Part shown: positions 35,579 through 46,149 of the stretch, piece after piece
Layout: every line of letters begins with the position of its first letter
Position numbering within the stretch: position 1 is the stretch's first letter
NCBI RefSeq assembly: GCF_020360975.1
Contig: NW_025408669.1
Span: 4,092,001-4,156,000, forward strand
Source: Hirsutella rhossiliensis
Taxonomy: Eukaryota; Ascomycota; Sordariomycetes; Hypocreales; Ophiocordycipitaceae
Direction: 5' to 3'
DNA: 64,000 nucleotides
Notes under the pieces: model-generated
The model's database searches: none
What the model was told of the DNA's origin: nothing
Seen by the model: the letters and a program-made list of their open reading frames with translations, nothing else
Program-made: the position numbers and the translations under genes

Positions 35579-35835
35579 TATAAGGGAATACGTATTACGG
35601 TACGATTAATTAGGTAGTAAAGATAGCTAGAGGTACTATACTATATATATTATATTCTCCTTATCGTAAGACTAAAGCTTACTAAAAAAGGGATTTCTCC
35701 TTTTTAGTTAAAGTAGTAAGAGGTCTATAATATATAAGTATAGTAGGTATAATTCCCTACTAATACCCTACTAATATATTAGTACTATATACCTAAGTAC
35801 TTTATTAGCCTATACCTCTTAGTAGTACTTTTATA
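35579..35835 (-). repeat. G2 5' LTR (right)
   Basis: 257 bp, the partner of 28029-28285, followed directly by TAAAG. It would hold the promoter for the minus-strand gag-pol. Confidence 0.92.
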
Positions 35836-35840
35836 TAAAG

Positions 35841-37027
35841 ATACTTTATTAGCTAATAAATCTAACTTATTATTAGCTAAAAAGGAAATAAATTACTTAA
35901 TTAATTTAATCTTTAATATAAAACCCCTTTATAAACCGATTTACCTTTTATTATAAAAGGAACTCTAAGTATTATATAATTAAATCTAAGATATAATAAA
36001 AAGGAAAATAATCTAAGAGTTAAAGAGCTTAGCTAAAGCGCTTATTCTCTTTATTTTAAAAAAGGATAGTACCTTATAGCTATATAAAAACTATTAAGGA
36101 CTTAACTAGGTTATATAAAAGAATTAGTACCTTTTACTATTTTCTTTAAAGATTATTAACTGCTATTAAGGAGCTAAGTATTTTTCTAAGATTAATATAT
36201 AGAGTATATATTAATATATTTAAATTTAGGAAGGAGATAAATAAAAGACTACTTTTTAACTATATTATAAATATTTTAAATACTTAGTAATACCCTTTAA
36301 ACTTACTAATATACTAGCTATATTTTAGAGCTATATATATTAAGCGCTTAAGGGGCTTATAGATATAATCTATATAGTCTACCTTAATAATATCTTTATA
36401 TACTTTAAAATAAAAGAAGAATATACTAAATACTTAAGATAAGTAATAAAAAGGCTAAGGGTAGTAAAGCTTTATATAAAACTATTAAAGTATATCTTTT
36501 ATTAATAGTTAGTTAAGTTCCTTAAGTTTATTTTATCTATTAATAAGGTATTAATAAACCTTTAATAGGTAAAAGTAATAGCTTAATAGCCTAAACTTAT
36601 AACCTATTATAATATTTAGGTTTTCCTTAGGTTCTATAATTTTACTAATAATTTATATATAGGTACTTAAGAGTTATAGCGCCCTTAACTATATTACTAA
36701 AAGAGAGTAAAACTAAAAAGAAGCTAGGGAGTATAAAGCTAAACCTTATTAAAAGGGTAGCGTTTTAAGCTCTTAAGGATACTTTTTAAGGAGCCTTACT
36801 CCTTTAATATTATAATCTAAAAAGATATATTTATATTAAAATAAATATATTATAATTTATAATAGTAAGGATTATTTCTTAACTTAATAATATAGGGCGT
36901 TACTATTTAATTATATTTTAGTTAAAGAAGTTTATTAAAGCTAAACTTAATTATAGTATTTTAAACTAAGAACTATTTACTATTATTAAGTTATTTAAAT
37001 ACTAGCGATATTATATTAAAAGAGTAA
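35841..37027 (+). pseudogene. G3 pol: RT/RNase H segment
   Basis: Resumes G3 after G2. It has the same protein segment as G1 and G2 but on the plus strand: EYLV.PFKLTN at about 36250-36300 and the palm box YLNN at 36375-36395. It is cut at 37027 by H2. AGTAA (37023-37027) pairs with AGTAG at 52547-52551, where G3 resumes. Confidence 0.85.
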
Positions 37028-37213
37028 TATAAAAGTCTTTAACTATTATAAGTTATAAGCTTAAGCTATAGCCTAAGCTATATAGTTATATATAAAGTGC
37101 TAGATCTTATATATATATATATAGGCTAGCTATATATAAAAGAGCTTTATATAGCTTATTAATATTATCTTATAGATAGTACTTATATATATACCTCTAC
37201 TTACTTTATAATA
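37028..37213 (+). repeat. H2 5' LTR
   Basis: 186 bp, beginning TATAAAAGTC and ending TTATAATA. It carries the same palindrome core and TA run as the H1 LTRs. Confidence 0.9.
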
Positions 37214-38250
37214 GTATAAGTTATTAACTAATAGATTTAATAGATATCTTCTTAAAAAGGGTACGACTTTTTTAAGGGAGTACCCCGCTACCCCTTAAGC
37301 GGATAAGAAGTATTATAGCTATCCTAAAAGCAATTAAAAGCGCGATAGCTAGTAAGAAGAATAAGGTTCTTACTATACTAAGAGAGCTATCTATAAGACT
37401 AGCGTTAACCCTTATAACCTCTATAATACTAGTTATAGCGGCGGTACTACTAATATAAAAGCTACTTTCTTAGCCGACTTAAGATAGTAAGCCTAAGTCC
37501 TTTTACTTCTTCCTTAGCTAGCTATAGATAAAGTTTATAATAAATAAGAAATAAGGCCTAAACGGCTATTATAATATAGTATAGTATTTACTTTTTTATA
37601 TACTACTAAAGCCCTAGATATAGTAGATCTCTAGATTCTAAGATAAAGGCGGCCCTAGGGGTAGACGCGACCTATAAGACTTCTTTTAATACCTTATATA
37701 TACGTTCGGCAACGTATAAGAGTAAGAGAAGGTATAAGATAAGCTATAGACCCTTAAGTAAAGGGATAAGTAAACCTTTAGCGAATTCCTTCTTAACTTT
37801 AAAGAGACGCTCTTATAAGTAGTAGGAACTATAATATAAAAAGATAGCGTAAAGCTTATATAGTTATAGAACTTAATTACGCTAGCCTTATAAGAGCTAC
37901 TTATCCCTATAATTATACTTACTAACTATAGTAAGTATATAAGCTAGTTAATAAAAGTAGTATAAGGCTATAAGTAAACGCTGCGTTTTTAAAAGCTTTA
38001 TAAGTATACGCTATATAGCGGTAATAGGATTACCGCCTTTTTATAAAAGGAATAGCTAACTATTAATACTAATAAAGATACCTTAATATTAGCTACTTAT
38101 ATAGACTAAGCTAAACGTAGTAGGAAGTTATTATCGAATATCCCTTATACTATCCTACTCTTTAAATAGCGGGCGAAGTAGGTAATAAGTAAGGAAATTA
38201 AGAAAAAGAAAGCTAATAGCCGCTACCTATATTATAGCGCGTTTATATAC
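37214..38250 (+). pseudogene. H2 gag
   Basis: Starts within ~100 bp of the LTR. Read through TAG codons, the plus strand gives a Ser/Tyr/Lys-rich start, then LLPQLAIDKVYNKQEIRPK near 37500-37560, and helical Arg/Gln-rich blocks (RARKGIR, LISSRNYN, LNYASLIRATYPYNY). Position and character fit a Gag protein; no diagnostic motif is intact. Homologous to 19.7-20.6 kb of H1. Confidence 0.6.
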
Positions 38251-39556
38251 TTTATATTAAAATGCCCCTTTCTTTTAATTAAGCGGCCTATAGTAGTTTA
38301 AGTAGTAAAGATAAAACCGCTCTTTACCTTAAATAATAAAAAGGACTCTATGCCCCTAGGCCTAAAGGAAAAAGAGTAGCTTTAGAGTAAAGCTAGGCTC
38401 TAGAGCTTTAATTACTAGTACTAGTAAAAGAAAAAGAGGAATTATCTACTTATATAAAAGAAGAGCTTACTTTAATATAGGTTATATAACTCCTTACTTA
38501 TCGCCGCCCTTATAGATAAGGGCTACTAGTACTATACTATAGTTAATAAGGCGCTTATATAAGAAATATAAGTACTAGTAGAAAAGATTGCCTTAAGGCG
38601 AGTAAAGGGCGCCTTAAGTATAATAAAAGGTATAGTAATTAAGGGTATTATATAGCTAGCTATAAAGGTCGATAGTTACTATAAGCTTATTATAGCCTAT
38701 ATAATCCTTTAACTAAAGTTTCCCTTAATCCTTAGGAAACCCTAGTTATTATATATAGAGTTATACTTAGTTTTATACTAAAAGAAGCTATAGTTTAGGC
38801 CTATATAATAGTAGGTCCGCTATAATAATAGTTCTATAAGTATAAGACTAGGTATATAAGCTTTATACTTAGCTTAAGAAGTCCTTACCTTTATCTTTAT
38901 AAGAACTATATAATAAGTAGAGCGGGAGGAAGGCTAGGTAGTAGCTAATATAGCGGTCTATATAGTTAGCTTAGCGGATATTAATAAGGCCCTTTAAATA
39001 AAGAAGCTAAAGTCGCCCTTTAAGCTATAGTAGTAGATACTAAAGCACTTTTATAACCTCCTACTATTATTTATATCCTAGGAAGTAAATAAGCTTAACT
39101 TATATAAGCTAAGGGTAAACTATAAGATCGTACTTTATATTAATAAGAAGGGGTAGGAACTACCTATACTATTTAGACCGCTATATAGTATATTATATAT
39201 AGACCTACTAGTACTAAAGAAAACGCTAAGGGACCTTTTAAATAGGGGTTTTATTTAAGTAGCTTTAAAGTAAGAGCGCCGGTCTTATTTATATATAAAC
39301 TAAAAGGTAGGATATAGTTTTATTATAACTATAAGGCTCTAAATATAATTATAAGGCTAGACCGCTACTTATTACCCTTAATCTTATATATACTTTATAA
39401 CCTTTTAAAGGTAAAGTAGTTTATAAAGCTAGATATAAAATAAGCGTTCTATAAGGTATAGATCTTAAAGGGTAATAAGTAAAAGATAGCGTTTTATATA
39501 CGCTATAGCTTATTTAAGTAGCTTATAATACCCTTTAGCTTCTTAAGAGCGACTAC
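38251..39556 (+). pseudogene. H2 pol, part 1: protease and first half of RT
   Basis: A spacer/protease region is followed by RT N-terminal blocks near 39140-39360 (LYSILYIDLLVLKKTL, LLNRGFIQVA, and the decayed LRF.VDYRALN-type block), then KLDIKQAFYK near 39425-39455 and IAFYIRYSLFK near 39490-39520. The frame is then split by the Tc1 element inside the PFGL..APATF block. The reading is RIP-decayed but in standard Gypsy order. Confidence 0.8.
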
Positions 39557-39658
39557 TACGGAGGAAGCCTTTAAAAGTTATCGGCCACGCTAAATTAGAC
39601 CCTATAAGGAAAAAGGAAGTAGCAACTAAATTACTATAGCACCGTTCCTAGCTTATAC

Positions 39659-41459
39659 CTAATCTAGCCTGCCCTCGCGATATTTATTACCGCCCTTAAG
39701 TTTAATTATTTTCTATATATAACGAGGGATTCGTTCGATCTAAGCCTATATCTTCTCTTACGGTAGCTCCTTCTAAGTAAGATCCTAAGCCGTAATAGCC
39801 TCAGCTCGGCTCTTTAGCGCGCCCTTCTTTATAGTCGTTCTTTTTATCTATAGCTAAGCTAGCTTAATAGCGTTAAGGTTAGGCGAGTTACCGTACTAAT
39901 AAAGCCGTTAAATATCGTGAGAATTGTAGAATCGTTGCTAAATATAGTGTTTATAGGCAGGAGCCTTATCTTCTTGCATAATCGTCCTAGAAAGCTCAGC
40001 CTCGCACTCTTTAGCAAAGGGAAAGAGCTTAGGAAGAAGAATCTTCTTCTAGTAGCGGAACTAGTCGATTCCGCCGTGCTTAGAGCCTTATGCAAGCTTG
40101 CCTAACTTCTAGTTAAATTTCTATCGAGGTTTAGGTCTAGGAAGTTAACGGAGATATAGTCTTCGTAAGCCGTTATTAAGTTCCCACTCCTCTTTTAGTA
40201 GGGGTTCGAGTTCTTCGTTCATTATTGCAATAGCTTTATCTGCTGCCTTCTTCTTAGCAGCAGTCTCTAGTGCCTAGCAGTGGCTTGGGCCCTTCTTATT
40301 ATATAAAAAGCAGCCCTAGAATATGAATTCTAAGGCGCCTTTCTATCTCTCGCGGATGCAGCTTCGAGTAAAGCGCTCGTTGGCTTTCCTCTACACACGA
40401 TAGCCTCCTCGTCGATATAGCAAGACAACAGAAGTCTCGTCTAACTAAATCACCTTCTTCTAGTCCTCGAGGGTCTAATCTTAGTATTGTGACGACCGGT
40501 GTTATTCCCAAGGGATAAACCTGTCGAGGGGTTTATGTTGGCAGATACAACAGGGCGTGGTCTGAGCAATGATAAGTATGTCACGTTGGTGATGAGTCGG
40601 AGGTCGTAGACCGTAGACTGTAACCAGGTGATCAGAATCAGAGATGGAATCGTGATAAAGATCTGTGATGTGTTGAAAGCTAGAGAGCTATCTGTCTAAA
40701 GGAGTGAAAGTGGGTGGCTATATATACCCGTAGAGACTGTCCTTGGATCATGGGCCTGGCTATGATCCCTAACGTTGGATCGCATGGAGCGCAGTGATCC
40801 TGTTGATCCTGGATCACTTGGATCTCTGCGATCCCCTCGATCCCATATCCATTGGATGGTCGTGCCGACCATTTATCCGTTAGACCGTGTCACGTGCTTG
40901 ACGCGGTCGACCGTCAGCGGCCCAGTGGCCGTGGTCGTAACAAGTATGCAAGACACTAGGCTAGTCGTTCTTTTCGCATCTTCTTCGTTAAGCCTGGCTT
41001 CCTCGTAGGCTTCGTCTTCCGGAAGCCTGCTAAGCGGAGGACTCGCTATATAGTCGTTGCTAAGACCGGGTGCCCTGCTAAGCTCAGCTCGCCAGCAATA
41101 TTAGCGCAGTTTTTTTCCCTTCCGTATCTATCGCGGCGAACCTTCGTAAGAACCTTATCTTAGATTATAGGCTGCTTAGAGGGACGGCCAGAACGAGGGG
41201 CATCTTAGAGCCACTCGTCTCGAAGGGTTAAGGGCAGCGTATCTGGCTTAAAGCCGCGTTAAAGAGCTCGTGTATAGATGCATTTAACTGTTCTAAGAGG
41301 CACGCCAGTTAAGGCAGTAACTTTAGCAGCCGATTTCCCGCCGCCTCGAAGCACCACAATAAGGGCTCGAGTCGCGATATCTGTTTTTCGCCTTATTGTT
41401 ATTGGGAATGTTGAGAAAGGCGGAGGGGCGGCTGCCGTATAAAATCGCGTGCGGGGCAC
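39659..41459 (-). pseudogene. Tc1-like transposase (broken)
   Basis: The minus strand, opening at GTG 41459, reads a helix-turn-helix N-terminus (ALIVVLRGGGKSAAKVTAL, then VPLRTVK) up to a stop at 41256-41258 that was CAA (Gln). It continues RGFKPDTL.L.LRDEWL and RSGRPSKQ. After the solo LTR the DDE catalytic domain follows: LDETS at 40430-40444 (first Asp kept), RRGGYRVWRKANE, KGALEFIFWG, then MQEDKAPAY near 39970. GNSPNLNAIK near 39850-39890 corresponds to GNSPDLNAIE in relatives, so the third catalytic residue Glu is changed to Lys by a TG-to-TA change. It would cut and paste the element at TA sites. It is inactive through stops, the LTR insertion and the lost Glu. Confidence 0.88.
40488..40942 (+). 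mobile_element. Solo LTR, 455 bp, almost free of RIP
   Basis: Starts TGTGACGACC and ends GGTCGTAACA, a near-perfect terminal inverted repeat with intact TG...CA ends. The perfect duplication AGTAT flanks it at 40483-40487 and 40943-40947. It is full of CA and TG, unlike all surrounding DNA, so it arrived after the main RIP episodes. A TATA box (CTATATATAC) lies near 40718-40728. It sits inside the transposase gene. Strand follows the TATA orientation. The TGT...ACGACC terminus is seen in fungal Gypsy LTRs; no internal region remains. Confidence 0.9.
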
Positions 41460-41538
41460 TCTATTTACTTTGCTACTTCCTTTTTCCTTATAGGGTCTAA
41501 TTTAGCGTGGCCGATAACTTTTAAAGGCTGCCTCTATA

Positions 41539-44250
41539 CCTTTTAGTATTATATTAATAATATACTTTAAGACTTCCTTAATAAGTTCGCCTTTATATAT
41601 ATATATAATATCCTTATTTATATAAGCGGCTCTTATAAAGACTATATATAGAAAGTATAGAGGGTCCTAGAGCGCCTTTAATATTATAAGCTTTACCTAG
41701 ACCTAAATAAGTATAAATTTAAGGTTAAGAGGGTTAAGTACCTAAGCTTTATTATTTATATAGGCATAGGTAAATAGGTAGATCTTATAAAGATCTAGGC
41801 GATCTAAGACTAAGCGGCCCTAACTATATAAATAGGTATATAAAGCTTCCTTAGGTTCGCGAACTATTATAGGATTTATTAAAGGCTTCTCTTATATTAT
41901 AATACCTTTAAATAAGATTACTAGGAAGTAAACTACTTTTTATTAAGGGCCTATATAGGAAGGAGCGTTCTATATACTTAAGGACTTATTTTTATAAGCC
42001 TTAGTATTACTTTAGTAGGACTTTAACCGGTCTACGTTAGTTAAAGTAAACTATAGTAGCTAGGTACTTAAAGGAACGCTCTCTTAAAAGGTAGATAGGT
42101 AGAAGTAACTAATAGCGTTTTACTCTTATAAGCTAACCTTAGTAGGGTAAAATTATACTATTTATAATAAAGAGATACTAGTAATTATTAGCTACCTTAA
42201 GTAATAATAAGTAGAGCTTAAAGCTATAAGAGCTTTAAGGTTTTTATAAACTATAGGAACCTAAAGTACTTTATAACCCGCTAGTACCTCTTAAAGTAGT
42301 AAGCCCGCTAAGTAAAGTATCTCTTATACTTTAACTTCTTAATTAAGTACCGCCCTAAGTAAGACTTTATAGTCTTAAATACGCTTTCTTAAAGGGATTA
42401 AGACTAGCTAATAGAAGTAGATATCGAGGCCTAGGATCTATAGCTTATCTTATAGGAAGCGCTATAAACTTATATAAGAGCTTCCTTAATAAAGAAAGGC
42501 GCGGTACTAGTAGACGAGCTTCCCTTTATACCTTTACTATTAAACGAGCTTCCCTTTATACCTTTACCTTAGTTTAGTAAGGAGGGATAGACTAGCTTAA
42601 GGGCGCGCGCGGTAAGAGTATTTTAAGATACGGCCCTTTAACGCTTATAGGATAGGATAGTAGCTCTAGATTATACTTATAAGGGCATACGCTATATTAT
42701 AAAGTCTAGTACTTAATACTTAGATCTAAAGCTAAAGCTAAAGGTATAGGTAGCTAACTACTATATTAACTTATAAGGGTATCTATACTAGTAAGGGAGA
42801 CTATAAGTACCGGGCGTACTATATACTATAGAAGCTAAGGAGAAGGATAGACTGCTAGAGCTAGATAAATAAAACGAGCTTTAAAGGAAGCTAGTCTAGC
42901 TTATCTATAACTCTAGCGTTATAGGTTACTTAGGTAGGCAGGGTATAGTAGTAGGCCTTATAAGGGACTTTTACTAGCCCCTCTTATAGTATTATATTCG
43001 TTGCTTCCTTTATAACTATAATATTTATAGCTATATAAAGATTTAAAGGGTATAGCTTAAAGGGCTACTTAAGTAGCTTTTAGTATTAGACCGGTTCTAT
43101 ATATATATATAGATAGACTTTATAATAGACCTCTTACTTATAAAGGGCGGCAACCGCTATATATAAGTAATTAAGGACTAACTTAGTAAATTAATAGTAT
43201 TAAAGCTAATACTATCTATAAATATAAAAGCTTATATAAAGCGCTTCCTTTAATACTAGGCTAGCTTATATAGCTAGCTAGCCTTTATTATAAGCGATAG
43301 AAGGTTAAACTAAACTAGCTACTTTTAGTAGTACTTATACTAGCTACTTTAAATTATATAGCTACTTAGTATAGCTTATTACTTATAGACTAATAAGGGA
43401 CTTAAGAGGGTTAACTAGAAAGTATAGGTATACTTATAGGTAGTTATAGCCTATAACTAAGTAGACTAAGACCGCTAGCTCCCTACTACCTAGCTTATAC
43501 TAAATAGTAAACTATAATCTTTTATTAAGATAGCCCCCTTCTTTATAATATATAGCTTTAAGCCGCCCTCTTTAATCTTATTTACTATTAATATAGTAGT
43601 AAAGTAATATAGTAGTACGTTATTAAAGAGCTATACTTTTATATTTATATAAAAGCTATAAGAAACTATAGAATACTACTAATCTATAATAGCTACTATA
43701 GTATAAGATTAAGAGCGGTATATTAATAAGACTAGGGCGCTAGTAAATAAGTTTATAGTAAGAGATAAAGTATAGCTTAACCTCTATAACTATAAGTTAG
43801 TATAACTAAAAAAGAAGCTAGACTAGCTATATATAAAGTTTATAGTATAAAGGGTTATTAGCTTATAGGTAGTTAAGCTTAATAGTCTCTTAATAAAGGT
43901 CTATAATAAGATTAACGTTAACCTTTTTCGCTAAGCTTCCTCTAACTTATTATTTAGATAAGAAATAGCGGACGCTTAACTACTTATAATTAAGGTAGAA
44001 AGGGATAATAAACTTAAGGTTAAGGAGATATAGGCCGTATACTAAAGGAAGGTAAGCTAAGAGAAACGCTAGGAGGTTCTCGTTAAGTAGTATAGGTACT
44101 TTAACCTTATATAGGAACCTATTTATAAGTTTATAAGAGCTATAGCCCTTAATAAGTTTAAGACCTTATATAAGCTAGTAAATAAGAATAATAAACTAAT
44201 AAACTATTAGTAGTAGCTTAGGCTAGGACTATAAAATAAGTAAAGTAAAG
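41539..44250 (+). pseudogene. H2 pol, part 2: RT end, RNase H, integrase
   Basis: Resumes the RT directly after the TA duplication with the FQYYINN.L..FL block. The palm box is near 41590-41640 (YISNILIY-like), followed by a KVLERL motif. RNase H follows. Integrase begins near 42850 with the His/Cys zinc finger region (IYNSSVIGYLGRQG at about 42915-42955, YNYNIYSYI at 43010-43040), then RF.IYIQIDFIIDLL near 43090-43130. The domain order is that of Gypsy pol. Frames shift locally and RIP stops are numerous. Confidence 0.8.
42518..42573 (+). repeat. Tandem duplication in H2 pol
   Basis: A unit of about 28 bp containing ACGAGCTTCCCTTTATACC occurs twice in a row. H1 has it once (near 17340), so it is a private duplication of H2. 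Confidence 0.7.
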
Positions 44251-44299
44251 TAAGTAGTTATAGCGGTATAGGTATAATAATATAAGTAGAGATAAAAAT

Positions 44300-45240
44300 A
44301 GCGTTTATTTTAAGGTAAAGCCCTTAAACTTCTTAAGCTAATTCTTTATTACTACCCTCGCCCTTACTATTATTATTATCGTTATCCTTATTAGCCTTCT
44401 CTTCCTCCTTAGTAGCGGTAGCGGCGCTTTCTAGCGCGCTAAGTTAGCCCTCTAGGCCTATAAGCTAGTTAGTAGCGGTAGCGGCTCTAGGGGTAGAGGG
44501 GCGGCGGCTAGCTCCGGCGGCGGCGGTAGGGGTAGTAGCGGCGGCAGCGGCGGGCACGGCTAAAGGGACCGCTAATAAAGCAACGGAGGCGGTATCCTTA
44601 GCACTAAGAGAGTTAATAGTAAAGGTAAGAGAGCGAAAGGGGAAGAACCTACTTAAGGACGAGCCCTTAGCGCTCTAAGGTATAGAGGTTATAGTAGGCG
44701 GCTATAGCGGCGGTAAGGCGCTTCTTAGTAGCCCCCTATACCTACTTATACGCGCTAGCCTTCTAAGCTAACGCTATAGTAAGTAAGATAAGAGGCGCCG
44801 CCTTATAAGCGCGGCTAGTATACGTATACTAATAATAACTACTACTATAGCGGCGCTTAACTTAGTTAGCGTAAGGGAGCTCCTATAACGTATACTATAT
44901 ATAAGGGGCCGCGTAAGCGGCTCTAGCTTAAACCTAATACTTATACTTTAAGAGGTTAGCGGAAGACGTTTATTATACTTACTTAACTATAGACTTATAA
45001 AGGTAGTAAAGATAAAGGCGGGGGCTAAGGGGCTAAGCGTAATAGGTAGTAGCGGAGATAGCGTTATTACTTTAAAGGGCGATATAAGGGTAGCTAGCGT
45101 AGTAGAGGTAGTAGTAGCGGGGTTAAGCGGTAGTAAGGGCGCGGGTAAGAGCAGCGGTAGTAGTAGAGCTATCGTCGGCCGCGCTTAGTATAGCGTTAAT
45201 AAATAACTTTATATACTTTAAGGAAGAAGAGGTAAAGGAA
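44300..45240 (-). pseudogene. H-family antisense ORF (aORF-H) in H2
   Basis: Minus-strand frame opposite to gag-pol, the inverted equivalent of 14380-15330 in H1. It has the same layout read from 45240 down: an Ala/Thr/Ser-rich N-terminal half, basic helical middle, Pro-rich stretch near 44690-44720, Ala-rich part, and a charged Lys/Asp-rich tail near 44370-44400. The coding potential of both copies shows mainly TAG (CAG) damage. Function not recognised. It lies between the end of pol (about 44250) and the 3' LTR (45802). Confidence 0.68.
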
Positions 45241-45324
45241 GGAAAGGTAGATATATCTATCGTAAAAGTTAGTATTATAGATTATAGCCTCTTACTTTAT
45301 AAGGTAAGGAACTTACTAGTTAAA

Positions 45325-45359
<35 letters not shown>

Positions 45360-45801
45360 GGTTATTATTACTACTATAGCTATTACTATAAGTATATATT
45401 AATAAAGCGGCCTATATAGCTAGGAACGAACTAACGCCTTAAGTAAAGTAGAACTTACTTATTAATACTATAGCTATAGTTAAAGAAGGAAGAAAAAAGA
45501 AAGGAAGAAAGAGAGGACGCTGCTTTATATACTCCTTAATAAAGGAAGCTACTTAAGGCTAAGGGGACGGGCAACCTAAGGCTTTCGTAGGTCTAGGCCG
45601 GCCGCTAGCTACCTAAGGGCGTATATAATAGGTTACGCCCTTATTTAAATAGCTAGCTAGCTAATAAGTATAGAGCTAGGTTTCGGCCGCTTAAGCTAAT
45701 AAGTATAGGGATAATAGGGCTAGTAAGGCTAGCGGTATAAGCTTAATAGTATAGAAGCTATTAATAAAGTAACGCCGCGCTACGCTTAAAGAAAGGTATT
45801 A
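45241..45801. other. Leader between aORF-H and the H2 3' LTR, with a TTA microsatellite
   Basis: No coding frame. A TTA repeat of about eleven units lies at 45326-45358, with smaller TTA clusters next to it. The H1 equivalent near 14190-14330 has only short TAA runs. CG-rich patches lie near 45580-45620. This would be leader for the minus-strand aORF. Confidence 0.6.
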
Positions 45802-45950
45802 TATAAGAGTCTTTAACTATTATAAGTTATAGGCTTAAGCTATAGCCTAAGCTATATAGTTATATATAAAGGGCTAGATCTTATATATATATATATAGGC
45901 TAGCCGCGTATAAAAGAGCTTTATAGAGCTTATTAATATTATCCTATAAA
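45802..45950 (+). repeat. H2 3' LTR, first 149 bp (rest at 52510-52546)
   Basis: Starts TATAAGAGTC like the other H LTRs and is broken at CCTATAAA by LINE1. The remaining 37 bp follow LINE1 and end TTATAATA at 52546. Confidence 0.88.
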
Positions 45951-46149
45951 AAATAATATTATATCTTCTTAGCTAACTTTTTAAAACTAAGCTTAAAATA
46001 TAAAAAGAGTATATACTTAGAACTATCGCGAATAGTATATTACGCCCCCTTAAGTATAGCCTTATATAGCTACTAGCGGGTATATAATATACTACTAAAG
46101 ATTATAAATTAAGCAAGGTTCTCCCTTATATAAGTAGAAAACTCTTCCT

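Larger units (their letters stand above)
28029..35835 (-). mobile_element. G2: complete chromodomain Gypsy element with an antisense third ORF
   Basis: Both LTRs are 257 bp (28029-28285 and 35579-35835), direct repeats with RIPed TG...CA ends. The duplication TAAAG flanks them at 28024-28028 and 35836-35840. Total length is 7807 bp. Gag-pol is on the minus strand. A separate long frame (aORF-G) lies on the plus strand between pol and the 3' LTR. The insertion lies in the pol of an older copy of the same family (G3). Confidence 0.93.
39559..41536 (-). mobile_element. Tc1/mariner DNA transposon with ~68-bp inverted repeats
   Basis: Terminal inverted repeats span about 39559-39626 and 41469-41536. 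The inner ~50 bp are almost perfect (core AGTTATCGGCCACGCTAA). The outer few bases differ only by RIP-type changes plus one other. A TA dinucleotide flanks both ends (39557-39558 and 41537-41538), the Tc1/mariner target. Without the nested solo LTR it is about 1.52 kb, normal for a one-gene Tc1 element. It interrupts the RT of H2 and is less RIPed than its host. Confidence 0.9.

Noticed and set aside
39859..40105. Overlapping small frames on both strands
   Set aside because: Both are out-of-frame shadows of the Tc1 transposase C-terminal half.
40299..40511. Minus-strand frame of 70 codons
   Set aside because: Overlaps the LDETS region of the transposase in another frame and starts inside the solo LTR.
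40775..41008. Plus-strand frame of 77 codons
   Set aside because: Starts in the solo LTR and crosses its end and the duplication; not a coherent gene.
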